Below, piece by piece: positions 11,632-22,854 of a stretch of DNA of 64,000 nucleotides. Numbering within the stretch: position 1 is the stretch's first letter; the number at the start of each line of letters is the position of its first letter. A program made the translations under genes and the position numbers. Below the pieces are notes generated by a model. It ran no database searches and was not told the DNA's origin. It saw nothing but the letters and a program-made list of their open reading frames with translations. Source of the DNA: Deinococcus seoulensis. GTDB taxonomy: Bacteria; Deinococcota; Deinococci; Deinococcales; Deinococcaceae. The stretch is from the NCBI RefSeq assembly GCF_014648115.1, contig NZ_BMQM01000019.1, positions 1-64,000 of the forward strand, read 5' to 3'.

Positions 11632-13326
11632 ATGCGTTCTCCTCTGCCCCGCGCCGTCCTCAACCGCCTGGAAACCGGGCGGCTGGTGGTGCTCAGCGTG
11701 CTGCTGGGCGCGCTGGTCGGGGGTCTGAGCATCATCCTGCGCCTGACCCTGGACGCCGCCGTGCGGCTGGGCACGCTGATCACGGATTACGCGCCGCCCG
11801 GCACGACCGGCGAGGGCGGCCTGATGATGGCGTTCGGCACGGCCGCCCCGTGGGGGCTGCTGGCGTTGCCGCTGCTGGGCGCGCTGTACGCGTGGCTGGT
11901 CCCGGCCCGCACGGGCGACCCGCTGACGCAACTGGTGCGCGGCTACCACGCGCGCGGGCAGTGGCCGGGGCCGCTGGTGCAGGTGCGGACGCTCGCGGCG
12001 ACCCTGCTGGCGTACGGGTCGGGCCTGCTGGTCGGGCGGGACTCGGCGTTCACCATGACCGGGCAGCTGGGTGCACGCCTGATGCAGCGCGTCACCCGCC
12101 TGGACGCCGTCGAGGCCCGCACCCTGACCCTGGCGGGCGCGGCGGCGGCGCTGGGCGCGGTGCTGCACGCGCCACTGGCCGCGGCGGTCCTGATTGCCGA
12201 GGTGCTGTACCGCCGCTTCGAGTTCGAGTTCGAGGTGGTCATGCCGTGCGTGCTGGCGGCCGTGGCCGGAACGGCCGTGTACGGACTGGCGTTCGGGTTC
12301 GCGCCGCTGCTGGCCTTCCCGGACGTGCAGGTTCCGGCCAGCGCGCAGTTCCCGGCGTTCCTGCTGGTGGCGCTGGCAGCCACGCTGCTGGGCTGGCTGT
12401 CGCTGCTGGCCTGCCGGGTGGTGCCGGAGGCGTGGTCCGAGGGGCGGTTCCGGCCGCTGCTGGGCCTGATCTTCGGGGGCGTGACGGCCGCCGCCGCCGT
12501 GTTCAGCACCCCGGCGGTGCTGGGTGACGGGAGCGGCTGGGTGCAGCTGGGCGCCGCCGGGTTCATGGGCGCCGAGGGTCTGGGGCAGAGTGCGTGGCGC
12601 TGGTTGCTGCTGGCGCTCGGCACGCAGATCGCGCTGGGCGGCGGGGTGCTGCCGTCCGTGGGGGTGGGCGGCCTGCTGGGCGCGGGCCTGAGCAGCCTGC
12701 TGGGCGTGGATACCGCGACCGGCAGCATGGTGGGGGCCGTGGCGTTCCTGACCGTCACGCTGAACGTCCCGCTGGCCGCCGCGCTGCTGGCCGTCGCGTG
12801 GGGGGGCGAGACGCTGCTGCCCATGGCGCTGGTCGCCAGTGGCGTGGCGCACGTCCTGAGCGGTACCAGCGGCATCCTGCCGTCGCAACTCCAGGCGCGC
12901 CGGGACAGCGCCGTGCACGCCGGTCCCGCGTGGCTGCCGGACACCGTGCGCTTCATTCCGCGCCGCCCCACGCCGGGTCTGCCGGGCGTGCCCTTCGACG
13001 CCCCGCAGGACACCACCCAGGCGCAGGCAGGGCAGGCGCAGCCGGGGCAGGAGCAGGGCGACCTGCCACTGGACGGCGACCTGCTGCCCGCCCCGACCGC
13101 CGAGCGTGAACTGTACCGCCGGGCCGTCCCGCCGGGCTGGCGTGGCGCTCGCCTGAACATCCTGAGCCTCCCGCCGGGCGTGGAGGTCGTCGGGATCATC
13201 CGGGACGGCTCGGTGCGCCTGCCGCGCCCGGAACTGCGCCTGACCGCGCAGGACGAACTGGTGTTCCTGGCCCGCCCGGAGGCGTACAGCGCCCTGGAAG
13301 GCATCCTGCGTCTGCCCGGCAGCTGA
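11632..13326 (+). CDS. ClC-family chloride channel/antiporter with C-terminal RCK domain
   Basis: A 564-residue membrane protein. The ClC core (about 1-425) shows '[17 protein letters not shown]' in the position of the GREGP selectivity motif and '[16 protein letters not shown]', typical of the second signature, plus about ten further hydrophobic segments. The usual gating Glu of the GREGP motif is not evident (the motif reads GRDSA), so the protein may be a channel rather than a coupled Cl-/H+ exchanger. The C-terminus ('[27 protein letters not shown]') is a TrkA-C/RCK ligand-binding domain joined by a Gln/Ala-rich linker. Confidence 0.85.
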   Translation: MRSPLPRAVLNRLETGRLVVLSVLLGALVGGLSIILRLTLDAAVRLGTLITDYAPPGTTGEGGLMMAFGTAAPWGLLALPLLGALYAWLVPARTGDPLTQLVRGYHARGQWPGPLVQVRTLAATLLAYGSGLLVGRDSAFTMTGQLGARLMQRVTRLDAVEARTLTLAGAAAALGAVLHAPLAAAVLIAEVLYRRFEFEFEVVMPCVLAAVAGTAVYGLAFGFAPLLAFPDVQVPASAQFPAFLLVALAATLLGWLSLLACRVVPEAWSEGRFRPLLGLIFGGVTAAAAVFSTPAVLGDGSGWVQLGAAGFMGAEGLGQSAWRWLLLALGTQIALGGGVLPSVGVGGLLGAGLSSLLGVDTATGSMVGAVAFLTVTLNVPLAAALLAVAWGGETLLPMALVASGVAHVLSGTSGILPSQLQARRDSAVHAGPAWLPDTVRFIPRRPTPGLPGVPFDAPQDTTQAQAGQAQPGQEQGDLPLDGDLLPAPTAERELYRRAVPPGWRGARLNILSLPPGVEVVGIIRDGSVRLPRPELRLTAQDELVFLARPEAYSALEGILRLPGS

Positions 13327-13330
13327 CGCG

Positions 13331-13366
13331 CTGACGGGCACGGGAGCTGACGGGCACGGGAGCTGT
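13331..13366. repeat. 16-bp tandem duplication after the ClC stop
   Basis: CTGACGGGCACGGGAG is repeated twice (13331-13346, 13347-13362). The units add TGA codons at 13332 and 13348 after the true stop at 13324-13326. Confidence 0.7.
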
Positions 13367-13421
13367 CCGGTCATGCGGAACTGCTGGCGGCCACGCCGGT
13401 AGCCGGGCGGCGCGCGGCGCG

Positions 13422-13427
13422 GATAAT
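13422..13427 (+). promoter_or_regulatory. -10 box GATAAT, decides the MFS start
   Basis: GATAAT ends 7 nt before the ATG at 13435. The upstream in-frame ATG (13426) overlaps the box itself, so 13435 is the likelier start. Confidence 0.5.
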
Positions 13428-13434
13428 GCCGCTC

Positions 13435-14667
13435 ATGACGCCCTCCCCTGCCCGCCCCTGGGACCGTAACGAGCGGCTGGGCATCCTGAACGGCTGGGCG
13501 GTGTTCACCGGGGACGGGTTCCTGAACGTGTCGGTGGTCGTGGTGGGCTTCGCGTCACGGCTGGGCGCGCCGAACTGGGTGATCGGGCTGCTGCCGGCCA
13601 TCGCGGCCGGCGGGTGGATGCTGCCGCAACTGCTGGTGGCCGCGCGGGTGCGCAGCCTGCCGTTCAAGTTGCCGGTGTACCGCTCGGCGGCGCTCGTGCG
13701 GACCAGCACGTACGTGGCGATGGTCCTGATCGCGGCCCTGCTGACAGGCAACCCGGCGCTGTGCCTGGCGCTGTTCGTGCTGGCCATGCTGGTCAATGCC
13801 CTGGCGTCCGGCGTGTCGGGCCTGCCGTTCCTGGAGGTGGTCAGCAAGACGGTACCGTCCGCGCGCCGCCCGCGTTTTTTCGGAACGCGCAACCTGTACG
13901 GCGGCCTGCTGGCGTTCGGGGCGGGCCTGCTGGTCCGCTGGATTCTGGCGTCGGACCTGCCGTTCCCACTGAATTACGCGCTGATCTTCGCGCTGGGCAC
14001 GGCGGCGTTCACGTTCGGGTACTGGGTGTTCGGACTGGTCACCGAGCCTGCCGATCCGCCCCTGGCGCGGCAGGGCACCCGCGCGGAGTTCCGCGCCATT
14101 CCGGACACGCTGCGCGACCCGCACTTCCGGGCGTTCCTGACGGTGCGCCTGCTGCTGGCCGCCGCCAGCATGAGCGAACCGTTCTTCGCCGTGAACGCCC
14201 TGCGGGAACTGAACTATCCGGCCGCGACGCTGGGCGTGTTCGTGATGGCCCTGACCGGCGCGGCCCCCCTGTCGAACGTGGTGTGGCAGCGCGTGGCCGA
14301 ACGCAAAGGTTCGCGGCGCATCATCCGCTACGCCAGCGTGTTCTACGGCCTAGCGCCGCTGTACGCCATCGCGGTCGGCGTGCTGGGCCTGGGCGCCTGG
14401 GCGTACCTGGGGGTGTTCGTGCTGTCCAGCGTCGCCACGCAGGGCTTCAACCTGGGGCACACCAACCACCTGCTGAACATCGCGCCCGAGGATGCCCGCA
14501 GCCGCTACATCGGCACGCTGAACACCCTGGTCGGCGCGGCCCTGTTCACCCCGGTGATCGGGGGACTGCTGGCCGACCGGGTCGGGTACGCGCCCGTGTT
14601 CGCAGTCAGCGGCGTGCTGTGCGCCGCCGCGTGGTGGCAGTGCGGGAAACTGCGCCGCGACGCGTGA
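13435..14667 (+). CDS. MFS transporter
   Basis: A 410-residue permease with about 12 hydrophobic segments, e.g. 'VSVVVVGFASRLGAPNWVIG', 'YVAMVLIAALLTGNPALCLA' and 'LNTLVGAALFTPVIGGLLAD'. The loop 'SKTVPSARRPRFFGTRNLYGG' and the late 'HTNHLLNIAPEDARSRYIGTLN' are typical of the MFS subgroup that is annotated only as 'MFS transporter'. Substrate unknown. The start is set by the -10 box 7 nt upstream. Followed by one copy of the 134-bp palindromic element. Confidence 0.8.
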   Translation: MTPSPARPWDRNERLGILNGWAVFTGDGFLNVSVVVVGFASRLGAPNWVIGLLPAIAAGGWMLPQLLVAARVRSLPFKLPVYRSAALVRTSTYVAMVLIAALLTGNPALCLALFVLAMLVNALASGVSGLPFLEVVSKTVPSARRPRFFGTRNLYGGLLAFGAGLLVRWILASDLPFPLNYALIFALGTAAFTFGYWVFGLVTEPADPPLARQGTRAEFRAIPDTLRDPHFRAFLTVRLLLAAASMSEPFFAVNALRELNYPAATLGVFVMALTGAAPLSNVVWQRVAERKGSRRIIRYASVFYGLAPLYAIAVGVLGLGAWAYLGVFVLSSVATQGFNLGHTNHLLNIAPEDARSRYIGTLNTLVGAALFTPVIGGLLADRVGYAPVFAVSGVLCAAAWWQCGKLRRDA

Positions 14668-14713
14668 CGGCGCTGTATGCAAGTGGCGCTGCGTGTCAGT
14701 GGTGCTGCGTGTG

Positions 14714-14850
14714 TCATACGGATTCCGTTTGTTTCGCCCTCCACCCGGAAGGGCGCCGGATTGCCAGCTCCACGCCCGGAACCCGCTCGGCTCCTACTCG
14801 CGTCCGCTCGGATTGAACCGGCTTTGCAGCCCATTCAATCGGAGTCCGTG

Positions 14851-14853
<3 letters not shown>
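14714..14853. mobile_element. 134-bp palindromic element, copy 1 (TCA/TCA)
   Basis: Core 14717-14850 with ends TACGGATTCCG and CGGAGTCCGTG, flanked by TCA at 14714-14716 and 14851-14853. The right-hand TCA is the TGA stop codon of the minus-strand ABC ATPase gene. Contains a hairpin GATTGAA...TTCAATC near the right end. No coding capacity. Confidence 0.85.
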
Positions 14854-15678
<825 letters not shown>

Positions 15679-15841
15679 CCCGGCAGTCTACCGTTCACCT
15701 GCCGCGCGTGGCAGGGGCGGGCCGGGGGCATTCCTCCTCGGCGCCGGGGTTACGAATTCAGGCTGCGGGGGTTTCGTTCGTAAGGTTGCTGACCGCGCCG
15801 CGAAACCCGCCGGGGAAGCGCTGGGAGGCCGCCGGGTCAGC

Positions 15842-15856
15842 TGCTCATCATGAGCA
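15842..15856. promoter_or_regulatory. Palindrome TGCTCATCATGAGCA upstream of the TAXI gene
   Basis: A perfect 7-1-7 inverted repeat. It lies just upstream of possible -10 boxes TACGAT (15862-15867) and TATTCT (15874-15879) for the downstream TRAP receptor gene, so it overlaps the -35 area and is a candidate operator. Confidence 0.45.
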
Positions 15857-15933
15857 CATGCTACGATAGCCTCTATTCTCACTTACGGTTCAGGCTGCCC
15901 GCAGGGTGCCGGACCTTTCAGACAGGAGTTCCC

Positions 15934-16902
15934 ATGAAGAAAAGCACCCGTCAGCTGACCGCTGTTCTCGTTCTCGGTACCGCCGCCGCCGCCCTCGCCC
16001 AGGGCACCACCTTCCTGACCATCGGGTCGGGCAGCACCACCGGCGTGTACTTCCCGGTCGCGACCGGCATGGCCAAGATGCTCAACGATGCGGGCAGCGG
16101 CGTGCGCGCCAACGCCCGCTCCACCGGCGGCAGCGTGTTCAACGTGAACGCCATCGCCAGCGGCGAACTCGACGCGGCCGTCGCGCAGAACGACGTCGTG
16201 TACTACGCGTACAAGGGCACGGGCCTCCAGGCGTTCCAGGGCAAGGCGAACAGCAAACTGCGCACCATGGCCGTCCTGTACCCCGAAGTGCTGCACGTCG
16301 TGGCCCGCAAGGACAGCGGCATCAAGACCATCGCGGACCTGAAAGGCAAGCGCGTGGTCATCGGTGACCTGGGCTCCGGCACCGAACTGACCGCCAAGCA
16401 GGTCATGGAAGCGTACGGCCTGGGCTTCGACGACCTGGGGCAGGCGCTGCGCGTGTCGCCCAGCCAGGGCATCAGCCTGATGCAGGACAAGCGCGCCGAC
16501 GCGCTGTTCTACACCGTGGGCGTGGGCGCCAGCGCCATCGCGCAGATCGCGCAGACGGTGGACGTGAACATGGTCCCGGTCAGCGGCAACCAGGCCAGCA
16601 GCCTGCTCAAGAAGTACCCCTTCTACGTGCGGTACAACATTCCCGCCAAGAGCTACAAGGGCGTGGGCGCGACCGTGCCCAGCGTCGCCGTGCAGGCCAC
16701 CCTGGTCACCAGCACCGCCATGAGCGAGGACGCCATCTACAAGGCCATGAAGGGCATCTTCGACAACGAGGCCGACCTGAAGGGCATTCACCCCAGCCTC
16801 GCCACCAACTTCAGTTACGCCAAGGCCGTCAAGGGCATTCCCGCGCCGCTGCACCCGGGCGCCGTGAAGTTCTTCAAGGAAAAAGGCCTGAACGTCAAGT
16901 AA
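15934..16902 (+). CDS. TAXI-family TRAP transporter solute receptor
   Basis: A 322-residue periplasmic receptor with a signal peptide ('MKKSTRQLTAVLVLGTAAAA', cleavage near AQG). Family features are 'TIGSGSTTGVYFPVATGMAKML', 'ARSTGGSVFNVNAI', 'DAAVAQNDVVYYAYKG' and 'GKRVVIGDLGSGTELTAKQVMEAYGL'. TAXI receptors feed organic anions or amino acids to fused TRAP permeases. The start has a good site (ACAGGAG, 6 nt spacing); upstream in-frame sequence is promoter DNA. The permease gene follows after 148 nt containing a stem-loop. Confidence 0.92.
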   Translation: MKKSTRQLTAVLVLGTAAAALAQGTTFLTIGSGSTTGVYFPVATGMAKMLNDAGSGVRANARSTGGSVFNVNAIASGELDAAVAQNDVVYYAYKGTGLQAFQGKANSKLRTMAVLYPEVLHVVARKDSGIKTIADLKGKRVVIGDLGSGTELTAKQVMEAYGLGFDDLGQALRVSPSQGISLMQDKRADALFYTVGVGASAIAQIAQTVDVNMVPVSGNQASSLLKKYPFYVRYNIPAKSYKGVGATVPSVAVQATLVTSTAMSEDAIYKAMKGIFDNEADLKGIHPSLATNFSYAKAVKGIPAPLHPGAVKFFKEKGLNVK

Positions 16903-16949
16903 GTGCAGGCACGCCGGTCCGGGGCGAAACGTCCTGAACCGGTACAGTC

Positions 16950-16981
16950 GGGGCCAGCCGTGGAATGATCGGGCTGGCCCC
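16950..16981 (+). terminator. Stem-loop between TAXI receptor and TRAP permease
   Basis: GGGGCCAGCC (16950-16959) pairs with GGCTGGCCCC (16972-16981), no U-run. Same position and type as the hairpin after tctC. Confidence 0.55.
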
Positions 16982-17050
16982 ACCCGTTGATGTCCGGACG
17001 CACGCCGTTCCTGTTCAGGGCCGCTGCCGCCCAAGGAGACCCCCCCACCC

Positions 17051-19207
<2,157 letters not shown>

Positions 19208-19213
19208 GCGGCC

Positions 19214-19308
19214 CTGCCGGCTTCACGTCCGGCAGCCCGCTTTCTCTCCTGCTCGCATCCGCTCGGACCCAACGGGCTTTGCAGCCCATTCAATCGGCGT
19301 CCGTATGA
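19214..19308. mobile_element. Palindromic element, copy 2 (left end lost)
   Basis: Matches the right two thirds of the 134-bp element, from 'CTTCACGTCCGG' through the hairpin to CGGCGTCCGTA, followed by TGA (19306-19308). The left terminal repeat is missing. Confidence 0.75.
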
Positions 19309-19344
19309 GATCAGGATTCCCTGAAGGAACACCCAAGCTTTAAC

Positions 19345-19370
19345 GCCCCGGACCACGCATCCGGGGCATT
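19345..19370 (+). terminator. Weak terminator after the TRAP permease
   Basis: GCCCCGGA (19345-19352) pairs with TCCGGGGC (19360-19367), then ATTT. Confidence 0.4.
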
Positions 19371-19403
19371 TCGCGCGGCGCGGCGCGGTGTCAGGATGAT
19401 GGC

Positions 19404-20582
19404 GTGAACGCACCCCGCTCCATTCCCCCACCACCACCGGACCGTCCTGACTGGCGCGCCGCGCGCGACGTGCCGCACCTGCTGCGGATCCTGTGGGCGC
19501 AGCCGCCCGTGCGCCTGATCGCGTACCTGCTGCTGCTGCTGGCCGCGCTGCGGGCACTGATGTGGGGCTCACAACTGCTGGCCAGCGTGACCGTGACCGT
19601 CATCGCCGCGTACGGACTGGCGTTCCTGGCGAACCCGCTGCTGGCGTGGCTGGAAAGCCGCCGCGTGAGCCGCATGGTGGGCGTGCTGCTGCTGCTGGTC
19701 GTGACGATCGCCCTCACGACACTGCTGGTCATGACGGTCAGTTCGCAGGTGACCGGACTGATCAACGGCATCCCGGATCTCGCGCGGAACCTCAAAGACA
19801 TCACCAGTTCAGGCCTGGACCGCCTGGACAGCGTCAAGGGCGCCGAGGGCATCAAGGACAGCCTCTCGAAGTACATCGACGAGCAGACCACCAACCTGAC
19901 CACCAACACCGGCCCGCTGCTGGAGCGACTGGTGAACGCCGGGCCGGACGTGCTGGGCACCCTGAGCAGCCTGCTGGGCTGGCTGGGGCAACTGGGGTTC
20001 ATCGTGACGCTCGCCATGTACTTCATGCTGGATTACGACCGGGCGGGCCGCAGCGTCCTGTCGGTCTTCCCGCGCCGCTGGCAACCCACGCTACTGCGCC
20101 TGTCGGACGACGTGAGCAGCAGCTTCGGCGGGTTCCTGCGCGGGCAACTGCTGCTGATGCTCAGCACCGCCGTCCTGGCCACGGCAGGCCTGATGGCACT
20201 GAACGTCCCGAACGCAGTGGCGCTGGGCCTGCTGAGCGGCCTGCTGAGCATCGTGCCGTACGTGGGCATCGTCGTGGCGGCGGCCATCCCCATGCTGCTG
20301 GCCATCTCGCAGGGTGCGCTGACGGTCGGGCTGGTCGCGGCGCTGTACTTCATCATCAATCAGGTGCAGGGGAACGTGCTGGGGCCACTGATCATGGGCC
20401 GCACCATGCGCCTGAGCCCGGCCGCCATCCTGATCGCGCTGCTGGTCGGACTGGCCGTCGCCGGGGTGCCCGGCGCGATCCTGGCCGTGCCACTGACCAC
20501 GCTGTTCAAACGCTGGCTGAAACGCTACTGGATGACCACGCCCGCCTACCGGGGCGGCGGCAGCATCGACTCGGGGCAGTAA
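19404..20582 (+). CDS. AI-2E family transporter (PerM/UPF0118)
   Basis: A 392-residue membrane protein of the PerM/TqsA family, exporters of small molecules such as AI-2 in a few studied cases. Hydrophobic segments near the start ('VRLIAYLLLLLAALRALMW') and the C-terminal signature 'LLSIVPYVGIVVAAAIPMLLA' and 'NQVQGNVLGPLIMGRTMRLSP' are characteristic. GTG start; a CAGGAT box ends 6 nt before it, so it may be leaderless. Actual substrate cannot be told from sequence. A palindromic element begins 8 nt after its stop. Confidence 0.85.
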   Translation: MNAPRSIPPPPPDRPDWRAARDVPHLLRILWAQPPVRLIAYLLLLLAALRALMWGSQLLASVTVTVIAAYGLAFLANPLLAWLESRRVSRMVGVLLLLVVTIALTTLLVMTVSSQVTGLINGIPDLARNLKDITSSGLDRLDSVKGAEGIKDSLSKYIDEQTTNLTTNTGPLLERLVNAGPDVLGTLSSLLGWLGQLGFIVTLAMYFMLDYDRAGRSVLSVFPRRWQPTLLRLSDDVSSSFGGFLRGQLLLMLSTAVLATAGLMALNVPNAVALGLLSGLLSIVPYVGIVVAAAIPMLLAISQGALTVGLVAALYFIINQVQGNVLGPLIMGRTMRLSPAAILIALLVGLAVAGVPGAILAVPLTTLFKRWLKRYWMTTPAYRGGGSIDSGQ

Positions 20583-20590
20583 CCGGGGCT

Positions 20591-20720
20591 TCATACGGAT
20601 TCCGTTTATTTCGTTGACAGCTCGGAAAAGCATCAGGTTGCCGACTCCACGCCCGGAACCCGCCTTGCTCCCGCTCGAACCCAGCGGTCTTTGCAGCCCA
20701 TTCAATCGGAGTCCGTACGA
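20591..20720. mobile_element. Palindromic element, copy 3
   Basis: Core 20594-20717 (124 bp), preceded by TCA (20591-20593) and followed by CGA (20718-20720), so the duplication has one mismatch. Lies between convergent genes. Confidence 0.8.
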
Positions 20721-20788
20721 GCAGCACCACAGAAAACAGGCACCGGACGCGCGTTACGTCCGGTGCCTTGCTGTCCTGCGAGGTTCGT

Positions 20789-21580
20789 TCAGCGGGTGGC
20801 GATCTTCACGCGGCGTTCCAGCTGATCGGTGAAGAAGGTCATCACGGTCGTCAGGGACAGGTACACGGCCCCGACGGTCGTCAGGACCGGCACCGGCAGG
20901 AAGCTCTCGCTGCTGACCCGCTGCCCGGCCAGCGTGAGTTCCAGCAGCGCGATGCTGGACGCCAGCGAGGAGTCCTTGAGCAGCGCCACGAGGTTGTTCA
21001 CCAGGGGCGGCACGACCAGCCGCAGCGCCTGCGGCAGCACGACTGTCTGCATGGTCTGCGCGCCACTCAGGCCCAGACTGCGGGCCGCTTCGGTCTGCCC
21101 GCGCGGAATGGCCAGAATCCCGGCGCGGATCACCTCGGCGTTGTACGCGCCGACGTTCAGGGCCAGCGCGATCACGGCCGACCAGAATTCGTTCAGTTGC
21201 ACGTTCAGGCCGATACTTTTCAGGATGGGCGGCAGGGCGTTGTACACGAACAGAATCTGAATCAGTAGGGGCGTCCCGCGAATCAACCACACGAACAGGT
21301 TGGCGGGCGCACGAACCAACCATGACGTGCTGGTCTTCTGAATGCCCGCCACCACACCGATGATCAGGCCGATCAATCCACTGACGACCGTGAGTTTCAG
21401 CGTGATCTGCGCGCCCTCCACGAACAGGTCGGCGCGCGGCCCGATCGGATCGGGCATCTGCCGCAGGATCACCGTGATCAGGTAGAACAGCAGCAGGAAC
21501 GCGGCGGCCGCGCCGACCAGCCACAGCAGGATCGCGCCCGGCCCGAGCGGCTGGTTCCGGGGCGTGGCAGGAGCGGTCAA
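20789..21580 (-). CDS. Polar amino-acid ABC transporter, permease
   Basis: A 263-residue permease of the HisM/GlnP family with about five hydrophobic segments. The EAA loop reads 'EAARSLGLSGAQTMQTVVLPQALR', the coupling site for the ATPase. 'NVGAYNAEVIRAGILAIPRGQTEAA' just before it is the typical family text. Downstream partner of the binding protein gene at 21821, with a stem-loop between. Confidence 0.93.
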   Translation of the reverse strand: MTAPATPRNQPLGPGAILLWLVGAAAAFLLLFYLITVILRQMPDPIGPRADLFVEGAQITLKLTVVSGLIGLIIGVVAGIQKTSTSWLVRAPANLFVWLIRGTPLLIQILFVYNALPPILKSIGLNVQLNEFWSAVIALALNVGAYNAEVIRAGILAIPRGQTEAARSLGLSGAQTMQTVVLPQALRLVVPPLVNNLVALLKDSSLASSIALLELTLAGQRVSSESFLPVPVLTTVGAVYLSLTTVMTFFTDQLERRVKIATR

Positions 21581-21683
21581 GGGAGCCTCCGGGCGGGCAG
21601 GTCAGGTGAAAAAAGCGAGCTGATGTGCATTTGAAAGATAATGGCACACCCGCCAGGGCAGTTGAACCTGCGCGTCAGGACAG

Positions 21684-21715
21684 CGCAGGCCCCCCCGTTC
21701 AGGAAGGGGCCTGCG
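21684..21715 (-). terminator. Stem-loop between amino-acid binding protein and permease
   Basis: CGCAGGCCCC (21684-21693) pairs with GGGGCCTGCG (21706-21715). Third receptor-to-permease hairpin in the window. Confidence 0.5.
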
Positions 21716-21748
21716 TGCCGCCGCAGACAGTGGCTCAGGATAGATGGC

Positions 21749-21823
21749 TCATACGGACTGCGTCCCACTCGCTCCGCTCGGATTGAATGGCGTGCAAAGC
21801 CATTCAATTCGGAGTCCGTATCA
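21749..21823. mobile_element. Palindromic element, copy 4 (69-bp short form)
   Basis: Core 21752-21820 keeps both terminal repeats and the GATTGAATGG...CCATTCAATT hairpin but lacks the middle. TCA on both sides (21749-21751 and 21821-21823); the right one is the TGA stop of the binding protein gene. Confidence 0.8.
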
Positions 21824-22579
21824 GTTGCGGCAGCGGACGTCCGTGCCGAAGTACTGGCCGCTCAGTTTGGCGTACGTGCCGTCGCTCTGGCTCTTGGCGA
21901 GCGCGGCGTTCAGTTCTTTCAGCAGGCCCGCGTTGCCTTTCTTGACGGCCATGCCGATGCTCTCGTTGAACAGCAGGCTCCCGGCGACCAGTTTGCCCTT
22001 CTGGGCTTTCACGAGGTCCAGGCCCGTGAACTTGTCGCCGACCCAGGCGTCCACGCGGCCCGCCATCAGCGCGGCCTGCGCGTCAGTGTCCTTGGGGAAG
22101 GTCTTGACGTCCTTCACGCCGGGGACCTTGCGCACGTTGTCCAGGTAGGTGGTGCCGACCTGCACGGCCACGGTCTTGCCTTTCAGGTCGGCGGCCGTCT
22201 TGGGGCCACCGACGCGGCTGACGATCGCGCCGCCCGTGCAGTAGTGCGGGTTGCTGAAGTCCACGGCCTTGGCCCGTTCGGGCGTGATGCCGTGGCTGGC
22301 GATCACGAAGTCGTAGCGGTCCTGCTGCAACCCGATCAGCAGGCTGTCGAAGGGCTGCGTGACCCACTGGACTTTCAGGCCCAGCTGCTTGGCGAGCTGG
22401 TTGGCGAGGTCAACCTCGAAGCCGGTCAGTTCCTTGCCTTTCAGGAGGTTGAAGGGCGGGAAGGCGCCCTCGGTGGCGATCTTGATGGTGCCGGATTTCT
22501 TGATGTCTTCCCAGGAGCGGGCCTGTGCGGTCGTGGCGAGCAGGGCCAGGGCGGTCAGGGTCAGCAGTGCTTTTTTCAT
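21821..22579 (-). CDS. Polar amino-acid ABC transporter, substrate-binding protein
   Basis: A 252-residue periplasmic binding protein of family 3 (SBP_bac_3) with a signal peptide ending near 'TTAQA' (residue ~20). Hallmarks: 'IKIATEGAFPPFNLLKGKELTGFEVDLA', 'DRYDFVIASHGITPERAKAVDFSNPHY', 'DLKGKTVAVQVGTTYLDN'. Two late Cys/Asn residues end the chain ('DVRCRN') and the stop TGA belongs to a palindromic element's target duplication. Good site AAGGAG before the ATG. Confidence 0.93.
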   Translation of the reverse strand: MKKALLTLTALALLATTAQARSWEDIKKSGTIKIATEGAFPPFNLLKGKELTGFEVDLANQLAKQLGLKVQWVTQPFDSLLIGLQQDRYDFVIASHGITPERAKAVDFSNPHYCTGGAIVSRVGGPKTAADLKGKTVAVQVGTTYLDNVRKVPGVKDVKTFPKDTDAQAALMAGRVDAWVGDKFTGLDLVKAQKGKLVAGSLLFNESIGMAVKKGNAGLLKELNAALAKSQSDGTYAKLSGQYFGTDVRCRN

Positions 22580-22801
22580 GGGAACTCCTTGTCCGGTACT
22601 GGGACTGTCGGCCTGGGGCAGGCAGGGCAGTCGAGTGCGTCCAGTGGTGGGTGCCTGAGTCTAGCGCCGCATGAAGGTCAGGTAAACACCTGCCGTGGGG
22701 ATGCCTGCCCGTCAGGTTCAGATCATGAAGGTGTTGCGGGCAGGACCAACGCGGCAGGCCGGGTGCAGGTGCCGCGCAGGGCAGCAGCGGCAGACGGAAG
22801 A

Positions 22802-22832
22802 ACGCGCCGCCGGTACATGACCGGACGGCGCG
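22802..22832 (-). terminator. Terminator of the sugar-ABC ATPase gene
   Basis: ACGCGCCGCCGGT (22802-22814) pairs with ACCGGACGGCGCGT (22819-22832), one bulge. Lies 23 nt beyond the stop. Confidence 0.5.
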
Positions 22833-22854
22833 TGCTCAGCAGAGCGGGGTGGGG

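Noticed and set aside
11617..13374. 585-codon open frame antisense to the ClC gene
   Set aside because: Arg/Gln/His-rich with no domains; it mirrors the GC-rich third codon positions of the real gene. Many such shadows occur (870-2249, 5115-7373, 17078-19105, 31734-33581).
14505..14834. Open frames running through palindromic elements as genes
   Set aside because: The frames arise from the element itself and begin or end in different flanking genes at each copy. Only the GNAT copy is clearly translated.
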